Shown: positions 16,115 through 25,966 of the stretch, in pieces
Numbering within the stretch: the first letter of the stretch is position 1
Layout: each line of letters starts with the position of its first letter
Assembly: GCF_947497025.1 (NCBI RefSeq)
Contig: NZ_CANMFC010000001.1
Coordinates: 558,001 to 622,000 of the forward strand
Source: an uncultured Kushneria sp.
Lineage (GTDB): Bacteria > Pseudomonadota > Gammaproteobacteria > Pseudomonadales > Halomonadaceae
Length of the DNA stretch: 64,000 bases
Direction: 5' to 3'
Program-made: the position numbers and the translations under genes
The notes under the pieces: model-generated
Databases searched by the model: none
Told to the model about the DNA's origin: nothing
The model's input: only the letters and a program-made list of their open reading frames with translations

Positions 16115-17995
16115 ATGACCCAGTACAGTGCCAGTTCCATCGAGGTGCTTTCCGGTCTTGAGCCGGTGAGAAAGCGCCCCGGTATGTATACCGATACCAC
16201 CCGACCCAATCACCTCGTACAGGAGGTGGTGGACAACAGCGTTGATGAAGCGCTGGCCGGGCATGCCCGCAAAATCAGCGTGCACCTTCGTGAGGATGGT
16301 GCCATTGAAGTGGTCGATGATGGCCGCGGGATGCCCATCGATATTCACCCTGAACACGGGGTCTCCGGGATCGAGCTGATCCTGACGCGCCTGCATGCGG
16401 GCGGCAAGTTTTCCCAGTCCAGCTATCGCTTCTCGGGCGGCCTTCACGGCGTCGGGGTGTCGGTGGTCAATGCGCTCTCCGAGCGTCTGGAAGTGGAAGT
16501 CTGCAAGGGCGGCAAGCGTTATCGCACCGCCTTTGCCTTTGGCGAAAAGGTGGAGGAGCTTGCCGTCATCGGTGACTGCCCCAAAAAGGCTACCGGTACC
16601 ACGGTGCGCTTCTGGCCCGAAGTCGCCTATTTTGACAGCCCCAATGTGTCCGTGGCGCGGCTCTCGCACCTGCTGCGCGCCAAGGCCGTGCTCTGCCCGG
16701 GGCTTGAGGTCAAGCTGGTCGAAAGCAACGGCAACGTCAGCACCTGGTATTATGAGGATGGGCTGCGCGACTATCTGGCCCAGTCCACGGATGGTTTCGA
16801 GCCGCTGCCGGCGTCACCCTTTGTCGGCGCCTTTGAAGACGACGAACACAGCGTTGACTGGGCCATCCAGTGGCTGCCCGAAGGCGGCGAGGCGCTGGTC
16901 GAGTCCTACGTGAACCTGATTCCCACGACCCTGGGCGGCACTCACGTCAACGGCTTTCGTACCGGGCTGCTGGAGGCGCTGCGCGAGTTCTGTGACTACC
17001 GCAGCCTGCTGCCGCGTAACGTCAAGCTCTCGGGCGAGGACCTGTGGGAGCGGGTGGCCTTCGTGCTCTCGATCAAGATGTTCGAGCCGCAGTTTGCCGG
17101 CCAGACCAAGGAGCGCCTCTCCTCGCGTGCCGTGGCAGGGTTTGTCTCGGCGGTTGTCAAGGACGCCTTCTCGCTGTGGCTCAACGAGCATACCGCGCAG
17201 GCCGAACAGTTGGCGGAGCTGGTCATCAGCGCTGCCCAGCGTCGCCAGCGCTCCTCGAAAAAGGTCGCGCGTAAAAAGGTGACTCAGGGGCCGGCACTGC
17301 CCGGCAAGCTGGCGGACTGCTCCAGTCAGGACCCGACCGTCGGCGAGCTGTTTCTGGTCGAGGGTGACTCGGCCGGCGGCAGCGCCAAGCAGGCGCGCAA
17401 CCGGGAAACCCAGGCGATCCTGCCGCTCAAGGGCAAGATCATGAACACCTGGGAAGTCGATTCCCAGGAAGTGCTGGGCTCTCAGGAGATCCATGATATT
17501 GCCGTGGCACTGGGCATGGACCCGGGCAGCGACAATCTGGAACGCCTGCGCTATCACAAGATCTGCATTCTGGCCGATGCCGACTCCGATGGCCTGCACA
17601 TCGCCACGCTGCTGTGCGCGCTGTTTGTGCGTCATTTCCCGTCACTGGTAGACGCAGGCCACGTGTTCGTGGCCATGCCGCCGCTGTATCGCATCGACCT
17701 GGGCAAGGAAGTGCATTACGCCCTGGATGAGAGCGAAAAGGCCGCCGTGCTCAAGAAGCTGGCCAGTCGTCGGGGCACCCCCAACGTCCAGCGCTTCAAG
17801 GGGCTGGGGGAAATGAGCCCGGTACAGCTTCGCGAGACCACCATGGCGCCGGACACGCGTCGACTGGTGCAGCTGACCCGCGAGGCCGGGGACGACACCC
17901 TGGAGCTGATGGACATGCTGCTGGCCAAGAAGCGTGCCGGTGATCGGCGCGGCTGGCTGGAACGTTACGGCAATATGGCTGAGGTAGACGTCTGA
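16115..17995 (+). CDS. parE: DNA topoisomerase IV subunit B ParE
   Basis: Protein of 626 residues, near E. coli ParE (630). It contains the GHKL ATPase fold ([32 protein letters not shown]), the QTKERLSS lysine loop, and the TOPRIM domain ([26 protein letters not shown]). With ParC it decatenates daughter chromosomes. The ATG at 16115 begins the conserved MTQY-S-IEVL start; the frame extends upstream from a TTG but without similarity. No obvious Shine-Dalgarno precedes it. parC follows after a single base. Confidence 0.97.
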   Translation: MTQYSASSIEVLSGLEPVRKRPGMYTDTTRPNHLVQEVVDNSVDEALAGHARKISVHLREDGAIEVVDDGRGMPIDIHPEHGVSGIELILTRLHAGGKFSQSSYRFSGGLHGVGVSVVNALSERLEVEVCKGGKRYRTAFAFGEKVEELAVIGDCPKKATGTTVRFWPEVAYFDSPNVSVARLSHLLRAKAVLCPGLEVKLVESNGNVSTWYYEDGLRDYLAQSTDGFEPLPASPFVGAFEDDEHSVDWAIQWLPEGGEALVESYVNLIPTTLGGTHVNGFRTGLLEALREFCDYRSLLPRNVKLSGEDLWERVAFVLSIKMFEPQFAGQTKERLSSRAVAGFVSAVVKDAFSLWLNEHTAQAEQLAELVISAAQRRQRSSKKVARKKVTQGPALPGKLADCSSQDPTVGELFLVEGDSAGGSAKQARNRETQAILPLKGKIMNTWEVDSQEVLGSQEIHDIAVALGMDPGSDNLERLRYHKICILADADSDGLHIATLLCALFVRHFPSLVDAGHVFVAMPPLYRIDLGKEVHYALDESEKAAVLKKLASRRGTPNVQRFKGLGEMSPVQLRETTMAPDTRRLVQLTREAGDDTLELMDMLLAKKRAGDRRGWLERYGNMAEVDV

Positions 17996-17996
17996 A

Positions 17997-20243
17997 ATGA
18001 CCATGGATATTCACGTGCGCGAAGGCGATGTCGAGCGTCTGGCGCTTCGAAGCTACACCGAAAAGGCGTACCTCGACTATTCGATGTACGTCATTCTGGA
18101 TCGCGCCCTGCCCAACATCGGCGATGGCCTGAAGCCGGTACAGCGCCGCATTGTCTATGCCATGCGCGAGCTGTCGCTGACGGCCAGTGCCAAGTACAAG
18201 AAGTCGGCGCGTACCGTCGGCGACGTGCTGGGCAAGTTTCACCCTCACGGCGACAGCGCCTGCTATGAAGCCATGGTGCTGATGGCGCAGCCCTTCAGCT
18301 ACCGCTACCCGCTGGTGGATGGCCAGGGCAACTGGGGCAGTCCCGATGACCCCAAGTCGTTCGCGGCGATGCGCTATACCGAATCGCGTCTGACGCGCTT
18401 TTCCGAAGTGCTGCTGGCCGAGCTGGGTCAGGGCACCGTGGACTGGATTCCCAACTTCGACGGCACCATGAACGAGCCGGCGGTACTGCCGTCGCGCCTG
18501 CCACATGTGCTGCTCAACGGTGGGTCCGGCATTGCGGTCGGCATGGCCACCGATATTCCGCCCCATAACGTGACGGAGGTGGTCGAGGCCACCGTTCATC
18601 GCCTGCGCCACCCGGACTGCAGCATCGACACCCTGTGCGAGCTGCTGCCGGCCCCGGACTTTCCGACCGCCCCCGAGATCGTGACGCCGCGCGCCGACCT
18701 GCAAAAGCTCTATACCACCGGGCGCGGGTCGGTGCGCATGCGCGCCCGCTATTATCAGGACGGCAGCGATATCATCATCAATGCGCTGCCCTGGCAGGTC
18801 AGTGGGGCGCGTGTGCTGGAGCAAATGGCCGCGCAGATGCAGGCCAAAAAGCTGCCCATGGTGGCGGACCTGCGCGATGAGTCCACTCATGAAGAGCCGA
18901 CGCGGCTGGTGATCGTGCCGCGTTCCAATCGCGTTGATGTCCAGGCGCTGATGGACCATCTCTTTGCCACCACCGATCTGGAAAAGAGCACGCGGGTCAA
19001 CATGAACCTGATCGGGCTCGATGGTCGCCCACAGGTCATGTCGCTGGACCGCCTGCTCGATGAGTGGCTGGCGTTTCGTCGCCATACCGTGCGCCGGCGT
19101 CTGGAGCATCGTCTGGGCAAGGTCGAGGACCGCCTTCACATTCTTGAAGGCCTGCTGATTGCCTATCTCGATCTCGATGAGGTGATTCGCATCATCCGGG
19201 AAGAGGATGAGCCGAAGCCTGCCCTGATCGCCCATTTCGGCCTCAGCGAGCGTCAGGCTGATGCCATCCTCGAGCTGCGTCTGCGTCATCTGGCAAAGCT
19301 TGAAGAGATGAAGCTCAAGGGCGAGCGCGATGAGCTCGAGCGCGAGCGCAAGCAGCTCGAAAAGCTTTTGGGCAGCGAGCGGGCCATGACCAATCTGATC
19401 GAGCGCGAACTGCGCGCCGATGCGAAAGCCTATGGCGATGAGCGCCGCAGCCCGCTCATCGAGCGTCAGGAAGCGCGAGCGCTCTCCGAAGTCGATCTGC
19501 TCGGGGCTGACCCGGTTACCGTGGTGGTCTCCGAGAAGGGCTGGATTCGGGCGGCCAAGGGCCACGACATCGACCCGAAGAGTCTTTCCTACAAGGCCGG
19601 CGACAGCTTTGCCTTTGCCGCCCACGGCAAGACCAATCAGCCGCTGGTGCTGCTGGAGGACAGCGGGCGCGCCTATACGCTGGCCGCCCATCAGCTGCCT
19701 TCGGCCCGCGGCCAGGGAGAGCCGGTCTCCGGCCGGGTCAATCTGGCGGCGGGTTCAAGGCTGCGCGCTGCCATGATCGGGGCGCCGACGCAGCGCTATC
19801 TGCTGGGCAGCGACGGCGGTTACGCCTTCAGCGTGGCGCTTGAGGAGATGATCGGTCGCAGCAAGTCCGGCAAGGCAGTAGTGAGCATTCCAAAGGGGTG
19901 CGACGTGCTGATGCCGCTGGCAGTCTCGGACGAGGCGCAAAAAGTCGCCGTGGTCTCCAATGAAGGGCGTCTGCTGGTCTTCGAGGCGAGCGAGCTGCCG
20001 GCGATGAGCAAGGGCAAGGGGTCGCGCATGATGGACATTACCGGTGCGCGGGCGGCCAACCGTGAGGAGTTCGTGCGCGACTGGATCGTGCTGGATGCAG
20101 GCCAGGCGCTGGTGGTGCATGCCGGCAAGCGCAAGAAGCGGCTGGCCGGCGAAGAGCTTGCCGGCTACGCAGGCAGCGCCGGCAAGCGCGGCCTGAAACT
20201 CCCGCAGGGGTTCCAGAAGGTGGATCGCCTGGACGTCGAATAG
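17997..20243 (+). CDS. parC: DNA topoisomerase IV subunit A ParC
   Basis: Protein of 748 residues with the breakage-reunion domain and a six-bladed C-terminal wrapping domain. The quinolone-resistance region reads [11 protein letters not shown], so the serine and glutamate equivalent to E. coli S80 and E84 are wild type. The active-site tyrosine lies in [10 protein letters not shown]. Its ATG begins one base after the parE stop, so the two subunits are co-translated. A strong terminator follows at 20273-20309. Confidence 0.97.
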   Translation: MTMDIHVREGDVERLALRSYTEKAYLDYSMYVILDRALPNIGDGLKPVQRRIVYAMRELSLTASAKYKKSARTVGDVLGKFHPHGDSACYEAMVLMAQPFSYRYPLVDGQGNWGSPDDPKSFAAMRYTESRLTRFSEVLLAELGQGTVDWIPNFDGTMNEPAVLPSRLPHVLLNGGSGIAVGMATDIPPHNVTEVVEATVHRLRHPDCSIDTLCELLPAPDFPTAPEIVTPRADLQKLYTTGRGSVRMRARYYQDGSDIIINALPWQVSGARVLEQMAAQMQAKKLPMVADLRDESTHEEPTRLVIVPRSNRVDVQALMDHLFATTDLEKSTRVNMNLIGLDGRPQVMSLDRLLDEWLAFRRHTVRRRLEHRLGKVEDRLHILEGLLIAYLDLDEVIRIIREEDEPKPALIAHFGLSERQADAILELRLRHLAKLEEMKLKGERDELERERKQLEKLLGSERAMTNLIERELRADAKAYGDERRSPLIERQEARALSEVDLLGADPVTVVVSEKGWIRAAKGHDIDPKSLSYKAGDSFAFAAHGKTNQPLVLLEDSGRAYTLAAHQLPSARGQGEPVSGRVNLAAGSRLRAAMIGAPTQRYLLGSDGGYAFSVALEEMIGRSKSGKAVVSIPKGCDVLMPLAVSDEAQKVAVVSNEGRLLVFEASELPAMSKGKGSRMMDITGARAANREEFVRDWIVLDAGQALVVHAGKRKKRLAGEELAGYAGSAGKRGLKLPQGFQKVDRLDVE

Positions 20244-20272
20244 CGTTGTCAGACGCCGTCGACTTTCATTGG

Positions 20273-20309
20273 CAGGGCCGGGGGCAGCCCCCGGCCCTGG
20301 GCTTTTTTT
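20273..20309 (+). terminator. Rho-independent terminator after parEC
   Basis: A 12-bp perfect GC-rich stem (CAGGGCCGGGGG and its complement) with a 3-base loop and a run of seven T residues, 30 bases after parC. Confidence 0.9.
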
Positions 20310-20331
20310 CCATGGTGTGTGAGAGAACAAC

Positions 20332-21543
20332 ATGAACCAAAGGCTGCTGGTACGTGCCACCGGTCAGGTCAGACCCCATCAGCTGGCCATGTTGAACCAG
20401 GTGCTGAGCGAGTGCGGTGTTCAGCTGCTGGACATCGATCAACGGGTCACTCTGGGCCAGGCGGTACTTGAAGCGCTGATCCTGTGTGACGAGAAGGTCT
20501 CGACCATGGCGCCGCGTCTTCATGCGGCCTGGCAGGCGGTGGAGCAGGAGACCGGCCTTGTGCTGTCGGTACACGAGATCGAGCAGAACCCGCATGAACA
20601 CGGTCAGGCGTCTGATCTGGTGATGACGCTCATGGCCCCGCATCTGCCGGTGGAGCTGCTGGCGCAGCTGGACCGCAGGATCAGCGAGTGGGGCCTTGTC
20701 GTCGAGCGGATGCAGCGGCTGTCCGGCCCCTCGTCACTGATCGAACCGGCGCCTGCCGAAGGCGTCTGTCTTGAGTATCACCTGCGTGGTGAGGCGGTCG
20801 ATGTCGACGCGCTGAGACAGGGGCTGCTGACGTTTGGCGCCGAGCAGGGTATCGATATTGCCCTGCAGGAGGAGAGTCTCTGGCGCCATCAGCGCCGTCT
20901 GATCTGCTTTGACATGGATTCGACCCTGATCAAGGCCGAAGTCATCGATGAGCTGGCGCGCCGCCATGGCGTCTTTGAGGCGGTCGCGGCGATTACCGAG
21001 CGGGCCATGCGCGGTGAGATCGACTTTCAGCAGAGCTTTCGCGAGCGCATGAGCATGCTCGAAGGGCTGAGCGAGTCCGTGCTAGAAGAGGTCGCCGAGG
21101 GACTTGAGCTGATGGACGGTCTTGAGCGCCTGATGGTCAATCTCCGGCGGCTGGGCTATCGCACGGCCATCCTGTCGGGCGGTTTTACCTATTTCGCCCG
21201 CTATCTACAAAAGCGACTCGGTTTTGATGAGGTTCATGCCAACGAACTGGTGATCGAGGCGGGCGTGGTTACCGGCGAGGTGCAGCTACCGATCGTGGAT
21301 GCCGAGCGCAAGGCGGTGCTGTTAAGAGAGATTGCCGAGCGTCACGGCATCGCCCCGGAGCAGACCGTGGCGGTGGGCGATGGCGCCAATGACCTGAAAA
21401 TGCTGGCGGCCGCCGGACTGGGCATCGCCTTTCACGCCAAGCCGCTGGTGCGCGAGAAGGCGCGCATTTCGCTGTCCATTCTGGGGCTGGATGCCATCCT
21501 GTATCTACTGGGCCACGACGAGCGCACTCTGTACTCGCAGTAA
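20332..21543 (+). CDS. serB: Phosphoserine phosphatase SerB
   Basis: Protein of 403 residues. The N-terminal about 180 residues hold tandem ACT-like regulatory domains, and the C-terminal half is a HAD phosphatase. HAD motifs are DMDST (194-198, nucleophile D194, acid D196), SGGFT, and GDGANDLKM. It catalyses the last step of serine synthesis. The longer ACT-containing form is usual in Pseudomonas and actinobacteria, whereas E. coli SerB is about 322 residues. It starts 23 bases after the parC terminator and is likely monocistronic. Confidence 0.94.
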   Translation: MNQRLLVRATGQVRPHQLAMLNQVLSECGVQLLDIDQRVTLGQAVLEALILCDEKVSTMAPRLHAAWQAVEQETGLVLSVHEIEQNPHEHGQASDLVMTLMAPHLPVELLAQLDRRISEWGLVVERMQRLSGPSSLIEPAPAEGVCLEYHLRGEAVDVDALRQGLLTFGAEQGIDIALQEESLWRHQRRLICFDMDSTLIKAEVIDELARRHGVFEAVAAITERAMRGEIDFQQSFRERMSMLEGLSESVLEEVAEGLELMDGLERLMVNLRRLGYRTAILSGGFTYFARYLQKRLGFDEVHANELVIEAGVVTGEVQLPIVDAERKAVLLREIAERHGIAPEQTVAVGDGANDLKMLAAAGLGIAFHAKPLVREKARISLSILGLDAILYLLGHDERTLYSQ

Positions 21544-21635
21544 CACGCAGGCCTTGGACTCTGTGCTCAAGAAAGACCCCGTCATGCCGATATCCTCCGC
21601 ATTCAGGTGCTCAAGCCTGCCCGGTGGATAATCTC

Positions 21636-23366
21636 ATGTTTCCAGATTCCAATCTTAATGCAAGCAAGGCGCGTCATCTGGACATCGGCGCGCCGGATCA
21701 AATTGTCGACACCTTCGCCGATCTGATCAGCAGTGACGCCAGATTATCGATACGTTTTGAAGGCCTTGAGGTGCAATATCCCGTGACCCTGGGCCTGCTG
21801 GACCGTGACCTGCATCAGTGTGTGCTCAGGGCCAGTGCTCTCGAGGATCTCGAGTCGCTGCTGACTCAGCGCCTTCCTTTCTATCTGGACATTCAGTACA
21901 CCTCGATGACGATGACCAGCGCCATGATGCGCCCGCTCAAGATTGGCGGGCAGGGTGACTGGATCGATGTTCGCTCGGCACTGCCCGTATCGCTCAAGCT
22001 GACCCGACAGCGCAATCTGTTTCGGGCCACGCTTGAACGCGGCATGAAGGTCAATATGCTCATGACCGCCCAGCGTGGCGGCAGCGAGGTCGAAGGGCGG
22101 CTGGTGGATCTTTCCATTGGCGGTTGTCTGATTGCGGTATCGGTCAACGATGCCATCAATTTTCAGATCGGCATGCCGCTGCATCAGCTACGGGCTGTCT
22201 TCCCCAATTCAGAAGCCTTTGATGCCGCCGGCTGTGTGCGACACATGCGCTGCAGCGATGACAGCAAGGATGTGCTGGTCGGGGTGGTGTTTGATGCCAG
22301 CCTGGCCGATTTTGAACGCAAGGTATGGTTTTACGTGCGCGAAATCGAGCGCGAAGCCGTGCGTCTGGATGCCCCGGTCGAACGGTCAGTGGCGCCCTCG
22401 AGGCTTTTTAATGAAGGCGGTGCCGCCCTTGAGCTGGAGGCGATTGCCACTCCTCAGGAAGAAGCGCTGGCGGCACTGCCCCTGTTTGATAACGTCAAAA
22501 ATATTGCCCGTGCGCTGGGCGTTCAGCTGATCAATCTGCAGGCCGGCATGAGTCTGGAAGCGTCGGTGCTGTGTGAGCAGGCGCGTATGCTGCTGTCGCT
22601 GCTGCAGGAGGATCGTCAGGCGCTTTTGTATGCGCTGGCCTGCGTCGAGTCACATTCCACACCGCTGGTATGCCACGGCATGTCCGTGGCCGCGCGACTG
22701 GCCGATCTGGAAAGCGGCGATCGCACCACGGAACAGGTCGTGCAGATGATGGCCTGTGCGCTGGTGCATGACTTCGGCAAGATACTGCTGCCCGAAAACG
22801 TGCGCCTGCACCAGGGCAGCATGGACGATTCGATGCTGTCGCATCTGCACGCCCACGTGGAGCTGCTGCGCTTTCGTATCGAGCGGGACGGGCTCTCCTC
22901 CGACATGCGTCGTGACGTGCTGCTCAGCATCAATGAGCGACTCGACGGCAGCGGTTATCCGCGTGCACTGGGCGGGCACTCCCTGAATCGCCTGGCCCGC
23001 ATGGCCGCCGTGGTGGATGCGGTGGATGCCATGGGCAGATTGCGCTCCGATCGTCCGGCATGGCTGTCGCTGGACATCTACCGCCACATCTTTAATGCCG
23101 GCAGCCAGTTTGATACCGCCTGCGTTAATCGCTATGTCAAACGCTATGGGTTTACGCCAATCGGTTCTCTGGTGGCGTTTTCAAGCGGGTTTCAGGCCTG
23201 GGTCATGCGTCTTGATGCCAAAGGACAGCCGTGGCGGGTGCGGGTCGTGCGCGAATTGACCCATAACAACAGCATGAATCAGGTGCTTGAAGGAGCCGAT
23301 CTGGTACAGCTGGGAACGCTTGAAGGCTGTGTCGGGCGTCATGACGGTGCCATGATGCCCTGGTGA
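21636..23366 (+). CDS. YcgR-like/PilZ protein fused to a degenerate HD-GYP domain
   Basis: Protein of 576 residues, probably a cyclic-di-GMP effector. Residues about 30-125 resemble the YcgR N-terminal domain. Residues about 126-240 form a PilZ domain with RNLFR (126-130) and DLSIGGC (158-164), the two c-di-GMP-binding motifs. Residues about 325-500 form an HD-GYP domain with HDFGK (378-382) and DGSGYP (437-442). The metal-binding HHE triplet that normally precedes DGxGYP is INE (432-434), so phosphodiesterase activity is doubtful. D461 of the late DxxDAM motif remains. The ATG at 21636 has GGTGGA 8 bases upstream; the frame also opens at a GTG at 21624. It may turn c-di-GMP binding into protein contacts rather than degrade it. 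Confidence 0.75.
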   Translation: MFPDSNLNASKARHLDIGAPDQIVDTFADLISSDARLSIRFEGLEVQYPVTLGLLDRDLHQCVLRASALEDLESLLTQRLPFYLDIQYTSMTMTSAMMRPLKIGGQGDWIDVRSALPVSLKLTRQRNLFRATLERGMKVNMLMTAQRGGSEVEGRLVDLSIGGCLIAVSVNDAINFQIGMPLHQLRAVFPNSEAFDAAGCVRHMRCSDDSKDVLVGVVFDASLADFERKVWFYVREIEREAVRLDAPVERSVAPSRLFNEGGAALELEAIATPQEEALAALPLFDNVKNIARALGVQLINLQAGMSLEASVLCEQARMLLSLLQEDRQALLYALACVESHSTPLVCHGMSVAARLADLESGDRTTEQVVQMMACALVHDFGKILLPENVRLHQGSMDDSMLSHLHAHVELLRFRIERDGLSSDMRRDVLLSINERLDGSGYPRALGGHSLNRLARMAAVVDAVDAMGRLRSDRPAWLSLDIYRHIFNAGSQFDTACVNRYVKRYGFTPIGSLVAFSSGFQAWVMRLDAKGQPWRVRVVRELTHNNSMNQVLEGADLVQLGTLEGCVGRHDGAMMPW

Positions 23367-23370
23367 GTCG

Positions 23371-23700
23371 CTAGCGCGAGAAGGTGTCGCGGTCGGTTTC
23401 CACCATCTCCACAGTGGCGCTCATGCGCTCGGCCAGGTGTTCGTTGAGGGTAGCCAGCAGCGCATTGGACAACGCCAGACGCTGCGCCTGCGTTCGTCCG
23501 GCAAACAGGCGTACCTGCAGCATGGCAAAGGGTTTTTTCTCACCGGCCTGACGGGGGTGGGACAAGGGCAGCGTGGCGACCTTGATTGCGCGCGCTTCAA
23601 AAAGCCCGGACGCCAGAGCACAGTGGTGCAGGGCATCCACGAGGGGGTCGAGCGTATCATCACCGAGCTCCCGGGGATGGTGGAAAAGCAGTGTCGGCAT
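23371..23700 (-). CDS. 5-carboxymethyl-2-hydroxymuconate isomerase-family tautomerase
   Basis: Protein of 109 residues of the CHMI branch of the tautomerase superfamily. Proline follows the initiator methionine, so it would be the catalytic N-terminal Pro1 after processing. The ASGLFEARAIKVA, LRLFAGRT-like and ETDRDTFSR segments match the family. No homoprotocatechuate degradation genes lie nearby, so the substrate is unknown and the call is to family level. It converges with the PilZ/HD-GYP gene, 4 bases between stops, and follows the DUF4385 gene on the same strand. Confidence 0.75.
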   Translation of the reverse strand: MPTLLFHHPRELGDDTLDPLVDALHHCALASGLFEARAIKVATLPLSHPRQAGEKKPFAMLQVRLFAGRTQAQRLALSNALLATLNEHLAERMSATVEMVETDRDTFSR

Positions 23701-23755
23701 ATCAATGTTCCGTGGTGAAGGCCTTTTGGCCGAGGGCCATTTCAGCTGTGGTGTT

Positions 23756-24226
23756 TCAACCGTAGGCGCGCTGATGGGCCTTCTTGCGTTTCAGGTAGTC
23801 CTCGTCTTCGCGTACCTGGATCCAGACCTTTTCAAAAATGGCCGCTGACTCGGCCTTTTCCTCATCGATTTGGCGCTTGCGAATCTCGCCATTTTTATCG
23901 TATTTGCGCCCGCCGGGATAGTTGGCATAGCGCCGGGCGCGGGTATGGCCCATCTGGATAAACTTGCGCGCCATGTCCATGCCGACAAAATCATCGCGGG
24001 CGCGGTAGTCTTCAAACATCGCCAGCAGCTTCTGCGATGAGGCGCGGGCATCGTCCGGCGTCTTGAATCGCCAGTGGGGCAGGAGCTCCCCCTTGTAGGG
24101 TTCCACGGTCAGCACGCCCTGTTCGCCGCGGCCCACGCGGTAGTGCTCCGGATGCTTTCGACAGTCCGTCTTGTCGCCATCCTCCTGGTGTGGCTGACCG
24201 GTCAGGGCGTCCTTTGACTGGCTCAT
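23756..24226 (-). CDS. DUF4385 family protein
   Basis: Protein of 156 residues resembling the DUF4385 family of small cytosolic proteins of unknown function. Recognisable conserved phrases are YRVGRGEQGVLTVEPYKGE, LPHWRFKTP, DDFVGMDMARKFIQMG and TRARRYANYPGGRKY. No signal peptide or membrane segment is seen, and the C-terminal third is charged and helical. AGGAG lies 7-8 bases before the ATG. The tautomerase gene follows on the same strand after 55 bases. Confidence 0.8.
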   Translation of the reverse strand: MSQSKDALTGQPHQEDGDKTDCRKHPEHYRVGRGEQGVLTVEPYKGELLPHWRFKTPDDARASSQKLLAMFEDYRARDDFVGMDMARKFIQMGHTRARRYANYPGGRKYDKNGEIRKRQIDEEKAESAAIFEKVWIQVREDEDYLKRKKAHQRAYG

Positions 24227-24371
24227 GTCCTTCTCCTGTCATCCTTGCGTGTGGCCCGTCAGCCTGTCCATGAAGTCATGCTGAAATACCGGCACGTCAC
24301 CTGCCCCGAGAGTGGTCAATGTCAGGCATTATCAGCCATGATAGTTCAGCTCATCAGACAGGAAAGCGGTA

Positions 24372-25754
24372 ATGCCATCACGAGTTCAGGAAAAAGGATT
24401 GCCATATCGAGTCGCCGGAATGTCGGTGACGCGTGCCCGTATGCTGATGCTGACGCTGTTGCTTGGCAGTGGCGTCATGCAGGGCTGTCAGGCCGGCGCA
24501 TCACCGTCTTCACAGACGTCTTCATCGACGACGCCGGCCACGACGCAAGAGACGGATAAAAACGAGGCCCAAAACACCACGAAGACTGCCGAGACGCCGG
24601 CAGCTGAAAGCGATGATCAAACGCCTGCCGAGCGGGAATCCTTTGAGCAATGGGTCAGCGAGTTTCGAGAAAGGGCGCGGGCGCAGGGCATTACCGCCGC
24701 CACGCTGGACGAGGCGCTGGCAGGGGTACGCTATCAGCCGCGCATCATCGAACTGGACCGCTCGCAGCCGGAGTTTACCCGGGCCATCTGGGAGTATCTC
24801 GACAGCGCCGTATCCTCGAGCCGGGTCGATAATGGCCGCCGGAAGCTGGCCGAGCATCGTGATGCCGCCGATCAGGCACAGCATCGCTATGGCGTGCCGG
24901 GTTCGGTCATTACGGCCATCTGGGGCATCGAAAGCAACTATGGCAGCAACTTCGGCAGTTTCTCGACCATCGATGCCTTTGCCACGCTGGGCTATGAGGG
25001 GCGACGTCACGCCTTCGCCCAGGAGCAGCTGATCGCGGCGCTGCGCATCATTCAGGAGGGTGACATTGATCGTGAGCACATGCTGGGGTCCTGGGCCGGC
25101 GCCATGGGGCACACCCAGTTCATTCCCACCAGTTTTCTCGCCTATGCCGTGGATGGCGATAACGACGGGCGGCGCGATATCTGGGGCAGCATTCCGGACG
25201 TGATGTCCTCCACCGCCCATTATCTGGCCAAAAACGGCTGGCAGCGCGGTCAGCCCTGGGGCGTTGAAGTGACCCTGCCTGAAGGCTTTGACTACACCCG
25301 TACCGAACTGTCCACGCGTCAGCCCACCTCGGCCTGGCAGGCACAGGGCGTTCGCGCGGTGCAGGGCCAGTCGCTGCCGGCATTTGATCAGGCCTCCATC
25401 ATTGCCCCGGCAGGCGCTCAGGGACCTGCCTTTCTGGTCGGTCCCAACTTCCGTGTCATCATGCGTTATAACAACGCGACCAGCTATGCCCTCGCCGTGG
25501 CGCTGCTGTCGCAGCGCATTGATGGCGGGCCGGGCGTGCAGGGGGACTGGCCGCGCGGTCTGAAACCGCTGACGCGCTCGCAGACCAAAGAGATGCAGAG
25601 GCTTTTGAATCAGAAGGGCTTTGGCACCGGTACACCGGACGGCATCATGGGTCCCAACACCCGGGAAGGGCTGCGGGCGTGGCAACGCAGCGTCGGGGAA
25701 ACGCCGGATGGCTTCCCCAGCAGCAGTGTGCTTGAAGAATTGCGCCAGCCGTAA
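24372..25754 (+). CDS. Lytic murein transglycosylase, MltB type, with C-terminal peptidoglycan-binding domain
   Basis: Protein of 460 residues. The N-terminus holds a lipoprotein-like signal with a candidate lipid-modified cysteine at C39, although the lipobox (MQGC) is imperfect. A Thr/Ser/Glu-rich linker runs to about residue 85. The SLT_2 domain follows, with the catalytic glutamate E187 in WGIESNYG and the typical GAMGHTQFIPTSF and DGDNDGRRDIW segments. A PG_binding_1 domain occupies about 390-460. It cleaves peptidoglycan to 1,6-anhydro products in the periplasm, probably anchored in a membrane. AGGA lies 8 bases before ATG 24372; ATG 24420 is an alternative start giving a neater signal peptide. 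Confidence 0.88.
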   Translation: MPSRVQEKGLPYRVAGMSVTRARMLMLTLLLGSGVMQGCQAGASPSSQTSSSTTPATTQETDKNEAQNTTKTAETPAAESDDQTPAERESFEQWVSEFRERARAQGITAATLDEALAGVRYQPRIIELDRSQPEFTRAIWEYLDSAVSSSRVDNGRRKLAEHRDAADQAQHRYGVPGSVITAIWGIESNYGSNFGSFSTIDAFATLGYEGRRHAFAQEQLIAALRIIQEGDIDREHMLGSWAGAMGHTQFIPTSFLAYAVDGDNDGRRDIWGSIPDVMSSTAHYLAKNGWQRGQPWGVEVTLPEGFDYTRTELSTRQPTSAWQAQGVRAVQGQSLPAFDQASIIAPAGAQGPAFLVGPNFRVIMRYNNATSYALAVALLSQRIDGGPGVQGDWPRGLKPLTRSQTKEMQRLLNQKGFGTGTPDGIMGPNTREGLRAWQRSVGETPDGFPSSSVLEELRQP

Positions 25755-25966
25755 CCTTCTCGGGTAGTTTTGGATGGTCGGGTGGTTTTAGACAGTCAGG
25801 CGGGGTTAGACAAAAGTCGATGTGACGATTCATCACACGTAAAAGAGCCCCCCGCCCATGATCGACTAGGCTTGTTAATGGAAAGGATTCAATTACAGAC
25901 AGTGACGGCCACATCACAGTGTTGTGCTGTCATTGTGGCGGGCAGTCGGACAGCCGGAGAGTCAAC

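Noticed and set aside
17796..19691. A 631-codon open frame on the minus strand opposite parE/parC
   Set aside because: It lies wholly antisense to conserved topoisomerase codons, resembles no family, and is the kind of open frame that high-GC codon bias produces.
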